Shown: positions 1-7,812, numbered from the stretch's first letter. The stretch is 17,793 nucleotides of DNA from Parcubacteria group bacterium (GCA_016215765.1 JACRHY010000019.1:1-17793), one strand, 5' to 3'. A program made the numbers and translations. Notes: generated from the sequence alone by a model not told the origin.

Positions 1-270
1 CGCAATTTGGGGCGCGATTTGAAAGTTGTCGGCGCGGCCTTGACTATGTATGATAAACGCGAGCGCCTGTCCCGCGAAGTCGCCAAAGAAATGCGCCGGA
101 ATTTTCCCCACCGCGTTTTTGAAACGGAAATCCCCCGCTCCGTCGCTCTCGCCGAAGCGCCCAGCTACGGCAAGCCGATTGTTTTATACAGCCCGTCCTC
201 TTCCGGCGCCCGGGCTTATGAACGCCTGGCAAGAGAGTTTCTGGCGCGAGAAATAATTCCCCAAATTTAA
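1..270 (+). CDS. parA: ParA/Soj chromosome-partitioning ATPase, C-terminal part (5' end outside window)
   Basis: The open frame enters from the left edge and ends at TAA 268-270, leaving about 89 C-terminal residues. The run LTMYDKRERLSREV, then a segment around 'FETEIPRSVALAEAPSYGKPIVLY', and a final short helix match the end of ParA/Soj deviant Walker ATPases (family knowledge: the conserved 'IPR.V.L.EAPS.G.P' block). The Walker A motif lies upstream of the window, so the protein is called partial rather than truncated. parB follows after a 22-bp gap, the usual parA-parB order. ParA ATPase drives segregation of ParB-bound origin DNA on the nucleoid. No parS-like palindrome was found in the window. 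Confidence 0.93.
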   Translation, partial: RNLGRDLKVVGAALTMYDKRERLSREVAKEMRRNFPHRVFETEIPRSVALAEAPSYGKPIVLYSPSSSGARAYERLAREFLAREIIPQI

Positions 271-292
271 TTTTAACGGTTTATTAAACGTT

Positions 293-1336
293 ATGACTTT
301 AGGACGAGGACTGGCGTCGCTGATACCGCCGCCAAGCGATAACAACAATCTCCCGAAAAACGCGGATCAAAATTCCCCGTTAGCAGTAGGCAGCGCCGCT
401 GGGCGCCAGCCGGAGCGCGATCCCGCCGCAACTCCGCCATCATCGGCAACGCCGGAAATTAAAACACCAGCCGCGTTTCCGCCTAAAAATCACCGGCCGT
501 TTTCGGAAGCCGTTTTCCACATAGAAACGGACAAAATCCGGCCGAATCCCCACCAGCCGCGAAAAGAATTCAGTGAAGAGTCGCTGAAAGAACTGGCCGC
601 TTCCATACGCGAATTCGGCGTTATTCAGCCGTTGGTTGTTTCCAAAATTGAAAAAGAAACCGACGGCGGCACGGCCGTGGAATATGAATTGATCGCCGGA
701 GAAAGACGGCTCATGGCGTCCAAAATCGCCGGTCTTGAGCGCGTCCCCGTCATCGTCCGGAAAATTGATACCCAAAAAGAGCGGCTGGAACTCGCCATTA
801 TTGAAAACATTCAGCGCGCCGATCTCAATCCGATAGAAACAGCCCGCGCATTCGCCAAACTTCAGGACGAATTCCGAATGACCCAGCGGGAGATCGCCGT
901 TCGCCTCGGAAAAAGCCGCGAGACGGTAGCCAACGCCATCCGTCTTTTAAGTTTGCCGACCGACATCCAGGAAGCGCTGGGCCGCGGACAAATAAACGAA
1001 GGCCAGGCGAGAATTCTTTTGATGGTGGACGATATCGCCCGCCAACAGGCGCTTTTCGGCGATCTTTTGGCTAACAACCTGAGCGTCCGCGAATTGAGGA
1101 GTCGCGTCAAAAAATCCGAACCGCCTTCCGCGAACGAAGACGGAAAAATTTCCGGTCAAGCGCCGGTCGCCGATCCCGAGACATCTTATCTGCGGGAACG
1201 GCTGGAAGAAGCGCTGGGAACGAGGGTGAGTATTCAAAAAAGCGGCGATCAAGGGAAAATATCCATCGCCTTCTTTTCGCCGGAAGAACTGGACGGCATT
1301 ATCCGCAAAATAACGGGGCAACAACAGGCGGAATAA
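293..1336 (+). CDS. parB: ParB/Spo0J chromosome-partitioning protein (CTPase clamp)
   Basis: 347 aa, ATG start. The N-terminus MTLGRGLASLIP is the conserved ParB basic/GLGRGL-type segment that stimulates ParA. A proline- and alanine-rich linker (about 13-72) follows and is long for the family. The ParB N-domain spans about 75-160, with the CTP-binding GERR at 136-139 and ENIQR at 171-175. The helix-turn-helix (about 196-216, MTQREIAVRLGKSRETV) would bind parS. Residues about 290-343 are the C-terminal dimerisation segment. All key motifs are intact. It lies just downstream of parA, probably in the same transcript, and faces the convergent rel gene with only 11 bp between the two stop codons. 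Confidence 0.96.
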   Translation: MTLGRGLASLIPPPSDNNNLPKNADQNSPLAVGSAAGRQPERDPAATPPSSATPEIKTPAAFPPKNHRPFSEAVFHIETDKIRPNPHQPRKEFSEESLKELAASIREFGVIQPLVVSKIEKETDGGTAVEYELIAGERRLMASKIAGLERVPVIVRKIDTQKERLELAIIENIQRADLNPIETARAFAKLQDEFRMTQREIAVRLGKSRETVANAIRLLSLPTDIQEALGRGQINEGQARILLMVDDIARQQALFGDLLANNLSVRELRSRVKKSEPPSANEDGKISGQAPVADPETSYLRERLEEALGTRVSIQKSGDQGKISIAFFSPEELDGIIRKITGQQQAE

Positions 1337-1347
1337 CGGTTTCTATT

Positions 1348-3057
1348 TTAGATTTTCGTTGAAAATCGGTGGTCTATTTCCTTTATTTCCTTGAGACGCT
1401 TCAGTTTAATCAACAGCTCTTTCGCCTTGCCGCGATTTTTCGCTTCGCAGCTTATTTTCACGGCGGTGAAACGCCCTCCCCGGCTTTTATCCACCCTGGT
1501 GTTGAGACCGATAATGTTGATATGCGAGCGGGAGATAATCGCCGCGATGTCTTTTAAAAGACCGATGCGGTCTTCGGCCACTATCCGCAATTCCATCAGC
1601 TCGCTTTCTTTGGCGACGACGGAAGTCCGGCTTTTAAGCGCCGATTTGATGCGATGCTTCGCCATGCCCGTTTTGACGAAGGCCAGCCACGATTCCGACG
1701 GCTTTTTGTTTTTCTGGGTGATGATTTCCACTATGTCGCCGGAATTCAGACGGTGGTCAAGCGGCGCGATCTTCCCGTTGATGCGCGCCCCGGAACAACA
1801 ATCGCCGATTTCGCTGTGAACGTGATAGGCAAAATCCACCGGCGTCGCGCCGAGCGGCAAATCAATCACTTCCCCCTTCGGCGTAATGGCAAAAATCCGG
1901 TCTTTGAAAAAATCAATTTTCAACGAATTCATAAATTCATCGGGGTCGGAAAAATCTCTTTGCCATGTCTTTAGTTGGCCGATCCAAATAAGTTCTTTTT
2001 TGTCGGCAAAGCTTGCCTGTTTGTTAATGTATTGTTTTGAACCGCGCGCCTGCGTGTAAGCCCAGTGAGCCGCGATGCCGTTTTCCGCCTCATTATGCAT
2101 TTCCGGCGTACGAATCTGAATCTCCGTTATTTTATTGTCCAGACAAAAAACCGTCGTATGCAAAGAGCGGTAACCGTTCGGTTTCGGCAAAGCGATGTAA
2201 TCCTTGATGCGCCCGGGCAGCGGCGGCCAGAGATTATGGACGACGCCCAGAGCGGCATAACACTCTTCAACGTTTTTGACGGCGATTCGCAGCGCCATCA
2301 AATCGTAAATGTTGTTGACATCCATGTTGTAGCGCAAAAGCTTTTTATACAAACTTGAATATCGTTTCGCCCGCGAATCCACGAAAAGCGGAATAATCCC
2401 CTGTTTTTTCAACGCCTCAACGATGGCCGGCTTGACGCGTTCCAGATATTTTTCCCTTTCGCCGTATTTTTCTTTGACGTTTTTTTCCAGCCAATCGTGT
2501 TCCTGCGAATAAATAAACGGAAAGGCGAGATCTTCCAGTTCGCCGCTCACTTTCTGCATACCGAGACGATACGCGAGCGGCGCGTACAACTCGGATGTTT
2601 CAACGGCGATGCGTTTTTGTTTTTGCGGAGGCAGCGCTTTAAGCGTCGTCATGTTATGTAAACGATCGGCCAGCTTTACGATAACGACGCGAATGTCGTG
2701 GCTTAAAGCCAAAAACATTTTACGCAAATTTTCCACCTGCGCTTCCACGCCGCGATATTTTATCCGGCCGAGTTTAGTGACGCCGTCAACCAAAAAAGCG
2801 ATTTCCTCGCCGAAATTATTTTTAACCTCCTCAATGGTTGCCGGCGTATCCTCCACGACGTCGTGAAGGAGAGCGGCGGCGATACTTGCGTCGTCCAGCT
2901 TCCATTCGGCCACGTACTCGGCCGCTTTGAGGCAATGGTTGAAATACGGCTCGCCCGTTTTCCTTTTTTGCCCTTGATGGGCCTTTTTGGCGAAATCGTG
3001 CGCCCGCGCGACCAAACCGTCCGGGTCTTTTTTGATTTTATCCTGAATAATGCTCAC
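1348..3057 (-). CDS. rel: RelA/SpoT bifunctional (p)ppGpp synthetase/hydrolase, shortened regulatory half
   Basis: 569 aa from the GTG at 3057. I prefer this start to an in-frame TTG at 3096 because AAAAGG lies just upstream and homology begins soon after. Order of domains: HD hydrolase with H41, H65-D66 (LLHDVVEDT) and D131 (ADRLHNM); synthetase at about 225-340 with 'GRIKDYIALPKPNGYRSLHT' and EIQIRT; TGS at about 386-447; ACT at about 487-569. Both active sites look intact, so it can probably both make and degrade the alarmone. Family members are usually above 700 aa. Here TGS leads almost directly into ACT, so the helical and zinc-finger/RIS ribosome-contact region is essentially missing. 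It follows topA on the minus strand, probably in one transcript. Confidence 0.93.
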   Translation of the reverse strand: MSIIQDKIKKDPDGLVARAHDFAKKAHQGQKRKTGEPYFNHCLKAAEYVAEWKLDDASIAAALLHDVVEDTPATIEEVKNNFGEEIAFLVDGVTKLGRIKYRGVEAQVENLRKMFLALSHDIRVVIVKLADRLHNMTTLKALPPQKQKRIAVETSELYAPLAYRLGMQKVSGELEDLAFPFIYSQEHDWLEKNVKEKYGEREKYLERVKPAIVEALKKQGIIPLFVDSRAKRYSSLYKKLLRYNMDVNNIYDLMALRIAVKNVEECYAALGVVHNLWPPLPGRIKDYIALPKPNGYRSLHTTVFCLDNKITEIQIRTPEMHNEAENGIAAHWAYTQARGSKQYINKQASFADKKELIWIGQLKTWQRDFSDPDEFMNSLKIDFFKDRIFAITPKGEVIDLPLGATPVDFAYHVHSEIGDCCSGARINGKIAPLDHRLNSGDIVEIITQKNKKPSESWLAFVKTGMAKHRIKSALKSRTSVVAKESELMELRIVAEDRIGLLKDIAAIISRSHINIIGLNTRVDKSRGGRFTAVKISCEAKNRGKAKELLIKLKRLKEIKEIDHRFSTKI

Positions 3058-3109
3058 TTCGCCTTTTAGAGTATTGCCGCCGGCCGCGAAAAACAAGCGG
3101 CGAATAATT

Positions 3110-5371
3110 TTACGATTTCCGCGGCCCGCCGGCGCCGCCTGCCAGACGGGCGGGATTATGATTCACGCACGCTTTATTTGAGCACCTTTCCGGAATCGTC
3201 TTCGTTCCTTCCATCATCAGCGAACCGCAAAGTTCACATACTCTGCCGGTAGGCCTCGCCTTGATGGCAAATTTGCATTTAGGATAATTGGAGCAGGAGA
3301 AAAATGAACCAAACCGGCCGCGGCGTTCTACGATTTCGCCCTCTTTGCATTCAGGACAAGCGACTCCGGTTTTTTCTTTGGCCTCCTGTTCGGCGGTTTT
3401 TTTGATGAATTTACACTTGGGATAATTTTGGCAGGAAATAAATTTTCCAAATCGGCCTTCGCGCTCAATCAATTTCCCCGCGCACCGCGGACATAATTCG
3501 CCGGTTTCTTTCGGCCCCTCCATCATTGTTCCATCCATTTTAAGCGCGCCGACGCATTCCGGAAATTTCTTACAACTTAAAAATTTTCCGACGCGGGAAA
3601 GCTTTATAATCATCGGCCCGCCGCAAACCGGACATTTGTGTTCCTCGCCGGCTTCGCCGAGATTCGTGAGTTTTTCCGCGGTTTTTTCCTTGATTTTCAC
3701 TTCTTTGGAAAACGGCCCGTAAAAATCTTTCAGCATTTTCCCATATTGCCTCTTACCTTCGGCGATTTCGTCCAACTCCCGTTCCATTTCCGCGGTAAAC
3801 GAATCGCTGATGTAAGAAGCGAAGTTTTGCTCCAGAAAATCGCTCACCACTTCGCCCGTGTCGGTGGGACGCAGGGTCTTCCCTTCTTTCACGACATACC
3901 CGCGGTCAGTTATGGTTTTGATGATTGCCGCGTAAGTGCTCGGCCGGCCGATTTCGCGCTTTTCCAGTTCTTTAATCAGCCCGGCTTCGGTATACCGGCT
4001 GGGCGGTTCGGTTTGTTTGCCTTCGCTGTTGATGTTCAGCAATTTCAACGCTCCGTCCTTAAAGACGACCGGCAGTTCCACGTCTTCTCCGCGCGCCGCG
4101 ATATCGGCCGCAAGCCAACCCGGAAAAATTATAACGCTGCCGTTGGCGGAAAAATTCGGAATTGTTTTGGTTTGTAATTCGTAGTCCGTAGTTTGTAGAA
4201 TATTCGCCGAAATTTTTGTCCGTAAAATTTTCGCGTCGGCCATCTGTGAGGCAACCGTTCTTTGCCAAATCAATTGGTAAAGTTTTTTCTGCTCGTCGGT
4301 CGTTCCGGCGGATTTTTTGCCGAAATTCGTCGGACGAACGGCTTCGTGCGCTTCCTGCGCGCTTTTGCTTTTCGCGGCGTATGTTCGCGGCGCGAGATAT
4401 TCTTTGCCGTATTGTTTTTCTATAACCGCGTAAATTTGCGGCAGGGCCTCTTTGCTGATATTGACGCTGTCGGTGCGCATATACGTTATCAATCCCTGCT
4501 CGTAAAGTTTCTGCGCGATAAACATCGTGCGGGAAGGAGAATAACCGAATCGCGAACTGGCGGTTTGCTGAAGCGTGGAAGTAATGAAAGGCGGCCGCGG
4601 AGAACGCTTGGTTTCGTTTTGGGAAACGTCAACGATATTCCATTCGTTTTCGCGCGCCACCCCGATAATCCTGTCCGTTTCTTTTTCGTTTTTCGGCTGT
4701 TCGTCGCAGACCAGCGTGATTTTGCTTTTGCCCGCCCCGCCGGAAATTTTATTTTTAACGGGATTTTCGGTCTCGAATTCAGCCGTGATAATCCAATAAT
4801 TTTCCGGAATAAAAGCGCGAATTTCGCGCTCGCGCTCCATTATGATCCGCAAAGCGGGCGACTGCACCCGTCCGGCCGAAAGACCGTAACGCACCTTTTT
4901 CCAGATAAGACCGGACAGGCCGTAACCGACCAGGCGGTCCAGCACGCGGCGCGCTTCCTGCGCCCTGACTAAATCCATATCAACGTCGCGCGGATGGCTT
5001 ATCGCTTCCTCAACCGCCGATTGCGTGATTTCATGAAAAACTATGCGTTTTACTTTCGGCGATTTTAAATCCGCGAGTCCCGTGGCTTGCGCGATGTGCC
5101 AGGCGATGGCCTCTCCTTCGCGATCGGGATCAGTCGCTAAAATTACCTCCTTCGCCTTTTTGGCGAGATCTTTAATTTCCGAAATCACTTTTTCTTTTCC
5201 TTTGATAATTTCGTAATGCGGCGCGAAACCGGCCGGAATATCTATGGCCTTTTTATTGTTTTTCGGCAGGTCGCGAATATGGCCGACGCTCGCGCGAACG
5301 ACATAGTCGTCTTTCAAATATTTGGATATTGTTTTTGTTTTTGTCGGCGATTCAACGATAACGAGTTTCAT
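3110..5371 (-). CDS. topA: DNA topoisomerase I (type IA)
   Basis: 753 aa, ATG at 5371. The N-terminal toprim domain carries IVESPTK (Glu7) and ATDPDREGEAIAWH (acidic triad around 81-87). The catalytic tyrosine is Y297 in GLITYMRTDSVNIS. The C-terminal third has four zinc-ribbon units. The first three have CPxC...GKFLSC-type spacing (CPVCGG, CPRCAG, CPECKE) and the last is shorter (CELCG...CSNKAC). It relaxes negative supercoils, one strand at a time. It lies directly downstream of dprA (dprA-topA is a common bacterial pair), 33 bp after its stop. Oddity: residues about 392-401 (LQTTDYELQT) are encoded by a four-unit heptanucleotide repeat in a variable stretch of the protein. Confidence 0.97.
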   Translation of the reverse strand: MKLVIVESPTKTKTISKYLKDDYVVRASVGHIRDLPKNNKKAIDIPAGFAPHYEIIKGKEKVISEIKDLAKKAKEVILATDPDREGEAIAWHIAQATGLADLKSPKVKRIVFHEITQSAVEEAISHPRDVDMDLVRAQEARRVLDRLVGYGLSGLIWKKVRYGLSAGRVQSPALRIIMEREREIRAFIPENYWIITAEFETENPVKNKISGGAGKSKITLVCDEQPKNEKETDRIIGVARENEWNIVDVSQNETKRSPRPPFITSTLQQTASSRFGYSPSRTMFIAQKLYEQGLITYMRTDSVNISKEALPQIYAVIEKQYGKEYLAPRTYAAKSKSAQEAHEAVRPTNFGKKSAGTTDEQKKLYQLIWQRTVASQMADAKILRTKISANILQTTDYELQTKTIPNFSANGSVIIFPGWLAADIAARGEDVELPVVFKDGALKLLNINSEGKQTEPPSRYTEAGLIKELEKREIGRPSTYAAIIKTITDRGYVVKEGKTLRPTDTGEVVSDFLEQNFASYISDSFTAEMERELDEIAEGKRQYGKMLKDFYGPFSKEVKIKEKTAEKLTNLGEAGEEHKCPVCGGPMIIKLSRVGKFLSCKKFPECVGALKMDGTMMEGPKETGELCPRCAGKLIEREGRFGKFISCQNYPKCKFIKKTAEQEAKEKTGVACPECKEGEIVERRGRFGSFFSCSNYPKCKFAIKARPTGRVCELCGSLMMEGTKTIPERCSNKACVNHNPARLAGGAGGPRKS
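4171..4198. repeat. Tandem heptanucleotide repeat inside topA
   Basis: Four contiguous 7-bp units of consensus TYYGTAR (TTTGTAA, TTCGTAG, TCCGTAG, TTTGTAG) lie in perfect phase on the plus strand. Seven is not a multiple of three, so gain or loss of one unit would frameshift topA, while three units would be tolerated. The reading frame is currently open through the repeat. Confidence 0.75.
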
Positions 5372-5404
5372 AAGATCCGCGAGTTTCGGCGCTTTTTGTT
5401 TTAA

Positions 5405-6427
5405 TTACTTGACGGTGTAACCGCCGCCGATTTCTTTTATCAGGCCTTTAAGCGCCAGAAAAGTAACGGCCCGGCTCACCGCTTGGGGCTGAAGTTTAGT
5501 GTTTTCGGAAATTTTGTCAATTCCGACGGCAAAAGATGCGTTTTGGATTTCCCTCAAAACAACGCCCTCTTCGCCGTCCGCTTCTTGAACCGCTTTTTCC
5601 AACGCCGGATTTTCCGCCTCTATGTTCAGAGCGTCAAGAATATCGGCCGCTTCCGTCGCGAGAGCCGCGCCGCTTTTTAAAAGCTGGTGAGAGCCAACGT
5701 AATTGGAATGAGAAACCGGACCGGGAACCGCGAACACTTCCCTGTTTTGATCAAGAGCAAAACGCGCGGTGTTCAGAGCGCCGGATCGGGCGGGCGCCTC
5801 CACGACAACCACCCCCAGAGACAGGCCGCTGATAATCCGGTTGCGTTCCAAAAACCGCCGCGGCAGGGACTCCGAACCGATCGGATATTCCGAAATCAGG
5901 GCTCCGCCGCCGGCGAGAATTTTTTTCGCCAGATTTGCGTTTTGCGCCGGATAAACGCGATCAAGGCCGTTGGCCAAAACGGCAATCGTCCTGCCGCCGC
6001 CAAGCGCTCCTTCGTGAGCGGCCGTGTCTATGCCCATCGCCAAACCGCTGACGATAACAACGCCGGCGGCGGAAAGCTCGCCGGCGATTTTCCTGGCCGC
6101 TTCCCGGCCGTAAGAAGTGGCTTTCCGCGTGCCCACAACGGCGACAAACGGAGCGAGGGCGGGAATTTCGCCGAGAACGTAAATCCCGAAAGGCGGGAAC
6201 GGCGCTTCGCGCAACGACGCCGGAAAATCAGCGTCATCGCGAAGCAACAACCTGATTCCTTCTTTTTCCATCCTTTGCCATTCTTTTTCGGGGTCGGCGG
6301 TTTTTTCTCCGGAAAATTCCCTTTCCCAGATTTCTCGCCATGAAACATCCCCCGATTTCAGTTTCGCCAAAGCGCCGTATTCTCCCCGCTTGGCGACATT
6401 CGCCGCGTTATAAAACTTCGCTTCCAT
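5405..6427 (-). CDS. dprA: DprA/Smf DNA-processing protein
   Basis: 340 aa from the ATG at 6427. The frame stays open further upstream, but residues before it (in-frame ATG at 6445, then low-complexity sequence overlapping the divergent gene's promoter) show no family similarity. A short N-terminal region leads into the Rossmann-like fold typical of DprA: VGTRKATSYG at 98-107, SGLAMGIDTAAHEGAL at 127-142, the 'LPRRFLERNRIISGLS' block, and 'EVFAVPGP'. The C-terminal about 60 residues form the winged-helix DprA-C domain. DprA loads RecA on incoming single-stranded DNA during natural transformation. The PilO-like gene transcribed divergently would fit a pilus-based uptake route, but that link is inference. 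A TATAAT box lies only 3 bp upstream of the ATG. Confidence 0.93.
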   Translation of the reverse strand: MEAKFYNAANVAKRGEYGALAKLKSGDVSWREIWEREFSGEKTADPEKEWQRMEKEGIRLLLRDDADFPASLREAPFPPFGIYVLGEIPALAPFVAVVGTRKATSYGREAARKIAGELSAAGVVIVSGLAMGIDTAAHEGALGGGRTIAVLANGLDRVYPAQNANLAKKILAGGGALISEYPIGSESLPRRFLERNRIISGLSLGVVVVEAPARSGALNTARFALDQNREVFAVPGPVSHSNYVGSHQLLKSGAALATEAADILDALNIEAENPALEKAVQEADGEEGVVLREIQNASFAVGIDKISENTKLQPQAVSRAVTFLALKGLIKEIGGGYTVK

Positions 6428-6476
6428 TTTATTATAGTAGCACATCTTTGAATCCCGCTCTCCTGCTGACCGGTTT

Positions 6477-6504
6477 TTGTGATTCAAAAGTTTTGTGGTA
6501 AAAT
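6477..6504 (+). promoter_or_regulatory. Probable promoter of the PilO-like gene
   Basis: TTGTGA (6477-6482) and TAAAAT (6499-6504) are separated by 16 bp. The expected start of transcription, about seven bases downstream, falls on the ATG at 6512, which suggests a leaderless or nearly leaderless mRNA. No Shine-Dalgarno sequence is visible. Confidence 0.5.
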
Positions 6505-6511
6505 TATTGAA

Positions 6512-7033
6512 ATGTCGGATTTCAGAAAAGCGGTCATCATAAAGACGGCGATTGCCGGCGGCGGCGCGGTTTTTTTGCTGGCCGCCGCGATTTTTGCCGT
6601 TTTCCATATCAACAAGCAAATTGCCGAAATCCAAAATTTGCGGCAAATAATCCAATCGCGCGTTTCTTCCGTTGAGTCAATCGCTCTGTTGCGACGGGAC
6701 AGCGAAAAAGCCGCGGCGGCGACAAACATCATCAACAACGCGCTGCCGACCAAGGACAACATTATCGGATTTTCAAGAGAAATGGATCGTCTGGCGCGGG
6801 AAAACGGCGTTCAGCTCGGCTTTTCCTTTACTTCCGAAACGGAAGCGGCTCCCGACCGACTCGGCGACATCGGCTTTACCGCCACCACTCAGTCCTCTTA
6901 TCAATCTCTGACGAAATTTCTTAAAACGCTGGAGGCGTCCCGCTTCATCGTCAATGTCCGGAACGTTGACGCCGTCCGCAGCGGCGAACTGTTCAACGCC
7001 GTCATAAAAGGAACGGTATCATATCGCCAATGA
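6512..7033 (+). CDS. PilO-like type IV pilus inner-membrane assembly protein
   Basis: 173 aa from ATG 6512. An in-frame GTG at 6479 overlaps the predicted promoter and was rejected. A short cytoplasmic stretch is followed by one transmembrane helix (about 11-33, rich in Ala/Val/Phe) and then a heptad-like coiled coil (about 34-70). A small alpha/beta C-terminal domain follows, containing 'YQSLTKFLKTLEASRFIVNV', the part most like PilO ('Y..l..Fl..Le...rivnv'). PilO with PilN aligns the pilus machinery between inner membrane and secretin or cell wall. The next gene overlaps by 4 bp (ATGA), so the two are translationally coupled. No other pil genes are in the window, and the assignment is by fold pattern only. 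Confidence 0.72.
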   Translation: MSDFRKAVIIKTAIAGGGAVFLLAAAIFAVFHINKQIAEIQNLRQIIQSRVSSVESIALLRRDSEKAAAATNIINNALPTKDNIIGFSREMDRLARENGVQLGFSFTSETEAAPDRLGDIGFTATTQSSYQSLTKFLKTLEASRFIVNVRNVDAVRSGELFNAVIKGTVSYRQ

Positions 7034-7230
7034 AAAAAAGAAGGGATAAAACGGAGATGGTTTTTATCGGAATTAACGCCTTGATGCTGCTCGCGATGAT
7101 CGGCGGCTTCATTTTTGCCGCGAAATTTATCGTTGAAAAGTTCAATGAGGTCCGCGTTGATTCCGTGGAGGCGCCGAAAGTGGATAAATTTGACATTGAA
7201 GGTTTTGAAAAGTTAAAGTTAGCTCCGTAA
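7030..7230 (+). CDS. Small single-pass membrane protein coupled to the PilO-like gene
   Basis: 66 aa. Its ATG overlaps the upstream stop codon (ATGA), typical of translational coupling. It has a basic N-terminus (MKKRRDK), one transmembrane helix (about 10-32) and a short charged tail with VDKFDIEGFEKLKL. I do not recognise a family. The coupling suggests it works with the PilO-like protein, perhaps as a small membrane partner or PilP-like anchor, but nothing in the sequence proves this. tRNA-Ile begins 3 bp after its stop codon, so this gene and the two tRNAs may be co-transcribed. Confidence 0.7.
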   Translation: MKKRRDKTEMVFIGINALMLLAMIGGFIFAAKFIVEKFNEVRVDSVEAPKVDKFDIEGFEKLKLAP

Positions 7231-7233
7231 AAC

Positions 7234-7305
7234 GGGCGCATAGCTCAGTGGTAGAGCGCGTCACTGATAATGACGAGGTCCTAGGTCCGATCCCTAGTGC
7301 GCCCA
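7234..7305 (+). tRNA. tRNA-Ile (anticodon GAT)
   Basis: Full cloverleaf. The acceptor stem is GGGCGCA/TGCGCCC, the D stem GCTC/GAGC, the anticodon arm CGTCA-CTGATAA-TGACG with GAT at 34-36, and the T arm CTAGG-TCCGATC-CCTAG. Discriminator A is at 7305. The 3' CCA is not encoded (ACCGG follows), so it must be added by the CCA enzyme. Confidence 0.96.
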
Positions 7306-7321
7306 CCGGTATTTCAAAACC

Positions 7322-7392
7322 GGGCCCGTAGCTTAATGGCAGAGCACCCGGTTTGCATCCGGGAAACAGGGGTCCGATTCCCCTCGGGTCCA
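7322..7392 (+). tRNA. tRNA-Ala (anticodon TGC)
   Basis: The acceptor stem GGGCCCG/CGGGTCC contains the G3-U70 wobble pair that identifies alanine tRNAs. The anticodon arm is CCCGG-TTTGCAT-CCGGG with TGC, and the T arm is AGGGG-TCCGATT-CCCCT. Discriminator A is at 7392 and no CCA is encoded. The last bases of the gene are also the first bases of the left 30-bp direct repeat of the defence island, making this the apparent insertion point. Confidence 0.96.
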
Positions 7393-7419
7393 CAATTCTG
7401 AATTTGAAGAAAGGTTGAA
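7390..7419. repeat. Left 30-bp direct repeat at the tRNA-Ala 3' end (attL-like)
   Basis: It begins CCACAATTCTG on the last bases of tRNA-Ala and ends AAGGTTGAA. The partner at 12139-12168 is identical except C for T at the ninth base. The last five bases overlap the left inverted repeat. It could be an attachment-site duplication or an unusually long target-site duplication. Confidence 0.75.
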
Positions 7420-7750
7420 AAAGTCAGAACCCATTTTGCGGAGAACCCCCACGAATGAGGATGCCCCGCCACCGCCTCGCTTCACTCGGCAACCCCGAAA
7501 GAAAAAACACCTTGCTTTCTTGATTTGGCGGGGTTGAAATTTCTTTTGAAAAAGGAAAGGGTGTTTTTCTTTCGGGGTTCTGCCTTCCAAGTATTCGGGC
7601 AGTGTGGCGGGGCGAAATGCGGGCTCGGTTTTGCCAAAACTATTTTCTGGGGGAAAGGATTTGGCAAAACCTCGGCTGACTTCCCGCCCGCAGAAAGAGA
7701 TCCGCTATGCCCCCGCTCGGACGGACGGATTTTTCGGCGGCGGCTAAATT
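7415..7750. repeat. Left long structured inverted repeat (336 bp)
   Basis: The outer about 75 bp (TTGAAAAAGTCAGAACCC... to ...CACTCGGCAA) and the inner about 37 bp (GGACGGACGGATTTTTCGG... to GGCTAAATT) match the reverse complement of 11834-12131 almost perfectly. The middle matches only in patches. It folds into nested hairpins: GCCCCGCCAC 7463-7472 with GTGGCGGGGC 7604-7613, enclosing CCCCGAAAGAAAAAACACC 7493-7511 with GGTGTTTTTCTTTCGGGG 7560-7577. A second hairpin pairs GGTTTTGCCAAA 7627-7638 with TTTGGCAAAACC 7660-7671. No convincing coding frame runs through it. It fills the otherwise gene-free 7393-7812 stretch. Confidence 0.85.
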
Positions 7751-7761
7751 CATAAATACAT

Positions 7762-7800
7762 TATATCCTGATTTGGGATTATTCCGCAATAGGATATATC
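7762..7800 (+). promoter_or_regulatory. Putative controller-protein operator and leaderless promoter
   Basis: TATATCCT (7762-7769) and AGGATATA (7791-7798) form a perfect 8-bp inverted repeat. Between them the region reads as two adjacent palindromes, TCC-N7-GGA (7766-7778) and TCC-N6-GGA (7783-7794). Tandem dyads of this kind are known upstream of restriction-modification controller genes. TTGGGA (7773-7778) and TATATC (7795-7800), 16 bp apart, can serve as -35 and -10 and lie inside the dyads. The ATG at 7813 is 12 bp from the -10, so the transcript would have almost no leader. Confidence 0.5.
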
Positions 7801-7812
7801 ATACAAACAAGC

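Noticed and set aside
1..1336. parS site near parAB
   Set aside because: No sequence close to the TGTTTCACGTGAAACA palindrome was found here or elsewhere in the window.
4262..4972. 236-aa plus-strand frame
   Set aside because: It is antisense to topA. Long reverse frames are expected from the codon bias of these genes.
7415..7750. CRISPR array or transposase-bearing IS
   Set aside because: There are no regularly spaced repeats and no transposase frame; the structure is a hairpin-rich repeat present twice in inverse orientation.
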